From the NCBI GenBank assembly GCA_905479025.1, contig CAJQKX010000559.1:1-8071 (forward strand): DNA of 8,071 nucleotides, in the 5' to 3' direction. The position numbers were made by a program, and so were the translations under genes. Below, piece after piece: positions 6,341 through 8,071 of this stretch (position 1 is its first letter; each line of letters begins with the position of its first letter). Source of the stretch: an uncultured Paraglaciecola sp. (GTDB taxonomy: Bacteria > Pseudomonadota > Gammaproteobacteria > Enterobacterales > Alteromonadaceae). The notes beneath the pieces are model-generated. The model worked only from the letters and a program-made list of their open reading frames with translations. It was not told where the DNA came from and made no database searches.

Positions 6341-7636
6341 ATGAAACCAATTGCCACGCTTTTACTAGCCGTATTATGTCAATCTGCATTAGCGAATACC
6401 GCCCCCCAAAATATTATCATGGTTGTAGGTGACGGTATGGGCCCATCTTTTACTACGGCATATCGTATGTACGCAGATGATCCTAGTACTGCTGAGGTTG
6501 AAGAAACAGTGTTTGATAGATTGTTAGTTGGCATGGCCAGTACGCATCCTGATATGGAAACGGGTTATATTACTGATTCAGCCGCAAGTGCCACAGCATT
6601 GTCAACGGGAGTTAAGACCTATAACGGTGCAATTGGCGTAGATGCCAACAAGCAGCCTGTTCAAACAGTATTAGAGCTGGCTAAGATGCAAGGTCGTAAA
6701 ACAGGTATTGCGGTGACGTCACAAATTAATCACGCCACCCCTGCAAGCTTTGGTGCTCATAATGAGAGCCGTCAAAATTATGATAAAATAGCTGACGGTT
6801 ATTTCGATGTAAAAATCAATGGTCAGTTTGTTCTTGATGTGATGTTAGGTGGTGGATGGCAGTATTTTATTCGAGATGACCGCAATTTAGTTGAACAGTT
6901 TAAAGCGGCTGGTTATGAATATGTCGATGATATTACTCAGTTGGACACTGTGAAAGCGGGCACGCCGCTGCTGGGCTTATTTGCAGATAAAGGTATGCCT
7001 TGGGCCCTAGATAGCGCTAATCATATGCGACTTCCTGCATTAACAAAGGCTGCCATCCGGCAGTTAGAGAATGACCAGGGATACTTCTTACTTATCGAAG
7101 CAAGCCAAGTCGATTGGGCAGGGCACGGTAATGATATTGGTTCTTCGATGGCTGAAATGCATGATCTTGCGGTAGCTCTTGAATGGCTGGAGCAGTATCT
7201 TGTAAAAAATCCTGACACCTTGTTAGTGGTGACTGCCGATCACAGTACAGGTGGTTTAAGTATCGGCGCCAATGACAATTATAGTTGGAGCCCTAAGTGG
7301 CTGAAAAACCTAAAGGCTTCACCGGTTGAGATAGCCACACAGTTAATGACAATTAAAAATAGAGGGGCACTGGCAAGTGATCTAATGGGATTTGAGCTAA
7401 CAACAGAAGAAGTATCGAGCTTAAATGTGATTGAGTCTGATGAACCTAGACCTTTGCACAACGCTATTTCTAAGATTTTAGATAACCGCTCAAATACAGG
7501 TTGGACAACCACTGGACATACTGGGGTGGATGTACCAATATTTGCTAAGGGGGTGGGCAGTGAGCGTTTTCGAGGACATATGGACAACACCCGTATAGCA
7601 CAAACTATGTTTGAGTTATTAAGAAACAAAAAGTAA
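6341..7636 (+). CDS. phoA: Exported alkaline phosphatase, PhoA family with His/Trp metal-site variant
   Basis: This is a phosphomonoesterase expected in the periplasm, releasing phosphate from organic esters. The 431-aa product starts with a Sec signal peptide, MKPIATLLLAVLCQSALA, likely cut after Ala18. The ATG has a good Shine-Dalgarno (GGAGA, 6332-6336). All active-site positions are found: Asp31 in GDGMG (E. coli Asp51), nucleophile Ser80 in TDSAASATA (Ser102), Thr133 in NHATPA (Thr155), Arg144 (Arg166), Glu253 (Glu322), Asp258 and His262 in VDWAGHGND (Asp327, His331), Asp300-His301 in TADHSTGG (Asp369, His370) and His393 in TTGHTG (His412). E. coli Asp153 and Lys328 are replaced by His131 and Trp259, as in the cold-active Vibrio enzyme. 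The protein is shorter than the roughly 500-aa mature Vibrio enzyme and has no visible Cys pair in the mature part. It stands alone, without pst or phoBR neighbours. Regulation by phosphate is inferred. Confidence 0.95.
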   Translation: MKPIATLLLAVLCQSALANTAPQNIIMVVGDGMGPSFTTAYRMYADDPSTAEVEETVFDRLLVGMASTHPDMETGYITDSAASATALSTGVKTYNGAIGVDANKQPVQTVLELAKMQGRKTGIAVTSQINHATPASFGAHNESRQNYDKIADGYFDVKINGQFVLDVMLGGGWQYFIRDDRNLVEQFKAAGYEYVDDITQLDTVKAGTPLLGLFADKGMPWALDSANHMRLPALTKAAIRQLENDQGYFLLIEASQVDWAGHGNDIGSSMAEMHDLAVALEWLEQYLVKNPDTLLVVTADHSTGGLSIGANDNYSWSPKWLKNLKASPVEIATQLMTIKNRGALASDLMGFELTTEEVSSLNVIESDEPRPLHNAISKILDNRSNTGWTTTGHTGVDVPIFAKGVGSERFRGHMDNTRIAQTMFELLRNKK

Positions 7637-7647
7637 GCTTTTACTGG

Positions 7648-7676
7648 GGTTTTTTAACCTTTTCTCATTTTTTTTT
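7648..7676 (+). terminator. Weak candidate terminator after alkaline phosphatase
   Basis: GGTT (7648-7651), four T, then AACC (7656-7659) form a short stem, followed by TTTT (7660-7663) and nine T (7668-7676). The stem has only 4 bp, so the call rests mostly on the two T-runs 12 to 40 bp after the stop codon. Confidence 0.35.
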
Positions 7677-7677
7677 A

Positions 7678-7703
7678 GCTGGCACTTAGCTAGAGGTGCC
7701 AGT
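7678..7703. other. Hairpin between the convergent phosphatase and lipocalin-like genes
   Basis: CTGGCAC (7679-7685) and GTGCCAG (7696-7702) are exact inverted arms around a 10-base loop; a G-T wobble (7678/7703) can extend the stem. The hairpin touches the stop codon of the leftward gene at 7703-7705. The nine-T run lies on its left, so for the leftward transcript it reads as A and no U-tract follows. It is probably part of the end of the leftward mRNA, but not a textbook terminator. Confidence 0.5.
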
Positions 7704-8071
7704 TAATATCCGGTCAACTCAATAAACCCTGCCCCTGAATGGGAGCCTGAAATCACAGTACCTCCCTCGTAGTATGAAAACATCCCTGGATTCCACTGCT
7801 CAGTTTGCATAGGCGCAATTTGGATGTCGATTTGATGCTTGGGCAATTGAATCGACCAGTGCAAGGGTAATAAACGTTGTGCTACTTTTATGCGTTTGGT
7901 TATTTTCGCTTGGATATCTTGTTCAGATAGATGTATCACTTCTCCATTTTTTGTTATTAACGTACCTGACCAGAAGTCATGCGCTTTCTCGTGACGCATA
8001 TTAAACAGCATTAACTTAGCACCGTTGTCAAAGTGAATAGAAAACCAATCCCAGCCTTGTGCAAGGGGACT
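7703..8071 (-). CDS. Lipocalin-like CrtC/AttH-domain protein (predicted secreted hydrolase, COG5621 type), C-terminal part
   Basis: The frame is open to the right edge of the window, so the ATG at 8011 is internal and the true start lies beyond 8071. About 122 C-terminal residues are visible. They begin SPLAQGWDWFSIHFDNGAKL and continue MLFNMRHEKAHDFWSGTLI; further on come LHWSIQLP, QTEQWNPGMFSYYEGGTVISG-type residues and the end GAGFIELTGY. The order GWDWF-x-I-x-(F/L)-D-(N/D)-G, then SGTL, then W-x-I-x-(L)P, YxEG, GxGFxELTGY is characteristic of the second lipocalin-like barrel of the CrtC/AttH family, often annotated 'predicted secreted hydrolase' or carotenoid 1,2-hydratase-like. These proteins are frequently encoded next to a FtsX-type ABC permease and ATPase, which would lie upstream, outside the window. 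The molecular function of this branch is not established. It is convergent with the phosphatase gene, 66 bp apart. Confidence 0.82.
   Translation of the reverse strand, partial: SPLAQGWDWFSIHFDNGAKLMLFNMRHEKAHDFWSGTLITKNGEVIHLSEQDIQAKITKRIKVAQRLLPLHWSIQLPKHQIDIQIAPMQTEQWNPGMFSYYEGGTVISGSHSGAGFIELTGY

Noticed and set aside
7279..7629. 116-aa reading frame antisense to the phosphatase
   Set aside because: It is a shadow of a clearly coding, conserved gene and has no family features.
1..8071. A previously undescribed multi-gene system (defence, mobile element, biosynthetic cluster)
   Set aside because: Intact genes all belong to well-known families, mostly housekeeping metabolism; I saw no transposase, integrase, toxin-antitoxin, tRNA or phage signature.

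Overview
The window reads as ordinary chromosomal DNA from a marine gammaproteobacterium, most likely of the Alteromonas/Glaciecola/Colwellia type. This is inferred from four things: the moderately AT-rich sequence, a long-form isocitrate lyase (532 aa), malate synthase G as the partner enzyme, and an alkaline phosphatase with the His/Trp metal-site residues known from cold-adapted marine Vibrio enzymes. I did not run a database search, so the taxon is a reasoned guess.

Layout, left to right. (1) The 3' end of a UDP-glucuronate/UDP-glucose epimerase-type SDR gene (+ strand, cut by the window edge) ends at a near-perfect bidirectional terminator. (2) Three leftward genes form a glyoxylate-shunt cluster, in transcription order aceA (isocitrate lyase), a LysR-type regulator, and glcB (malate synthase G). 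The 104-bp gap before glcB carries a consensus -35 box overlapped by an interrupted dyad, which suggests an activator-dependent promoter controlled by the adjacent LysR protein. The 285-bp gap between aceA and lysR holds a strong hairpin and four tandem 16-bp repeats that run up to the aceA stop codon. (3) The 566-bp divergent gap between aceA and the next gene is not empty. Its middle contains the decayed 3' end of a cheV-like chemotaxis gene (receiver domain), readable only by joining frames across about three single-base losses. (4) On the + strand is an exported PhoA-family alkaline phosphatase with a weak Pho-box-like sequence upstream. (5) At the right edge, on the - strand, is the C-terminal part of a CrtC/AttH lipocalin-like secreted protein (COG5621 type), cut by the window.

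Together, aceA and glcB supply both enzymes of the glyoxylate bypass (isocitrate to glyoxylate plus succinate; glyoxylate plus acetyl-CoA to malate), needed for growth on acetate, fatty acids and other C2 sources. The flanking genes (surface sugar epimerase, phosphatase, lipocalin-like protein) look functionally unrelated. I see no novel multi-gene system. The observations most worth following are the cheV remnant, the 16-bp tandem array at the aceA 3' end, and the candidate LysR operator in front of glcB.
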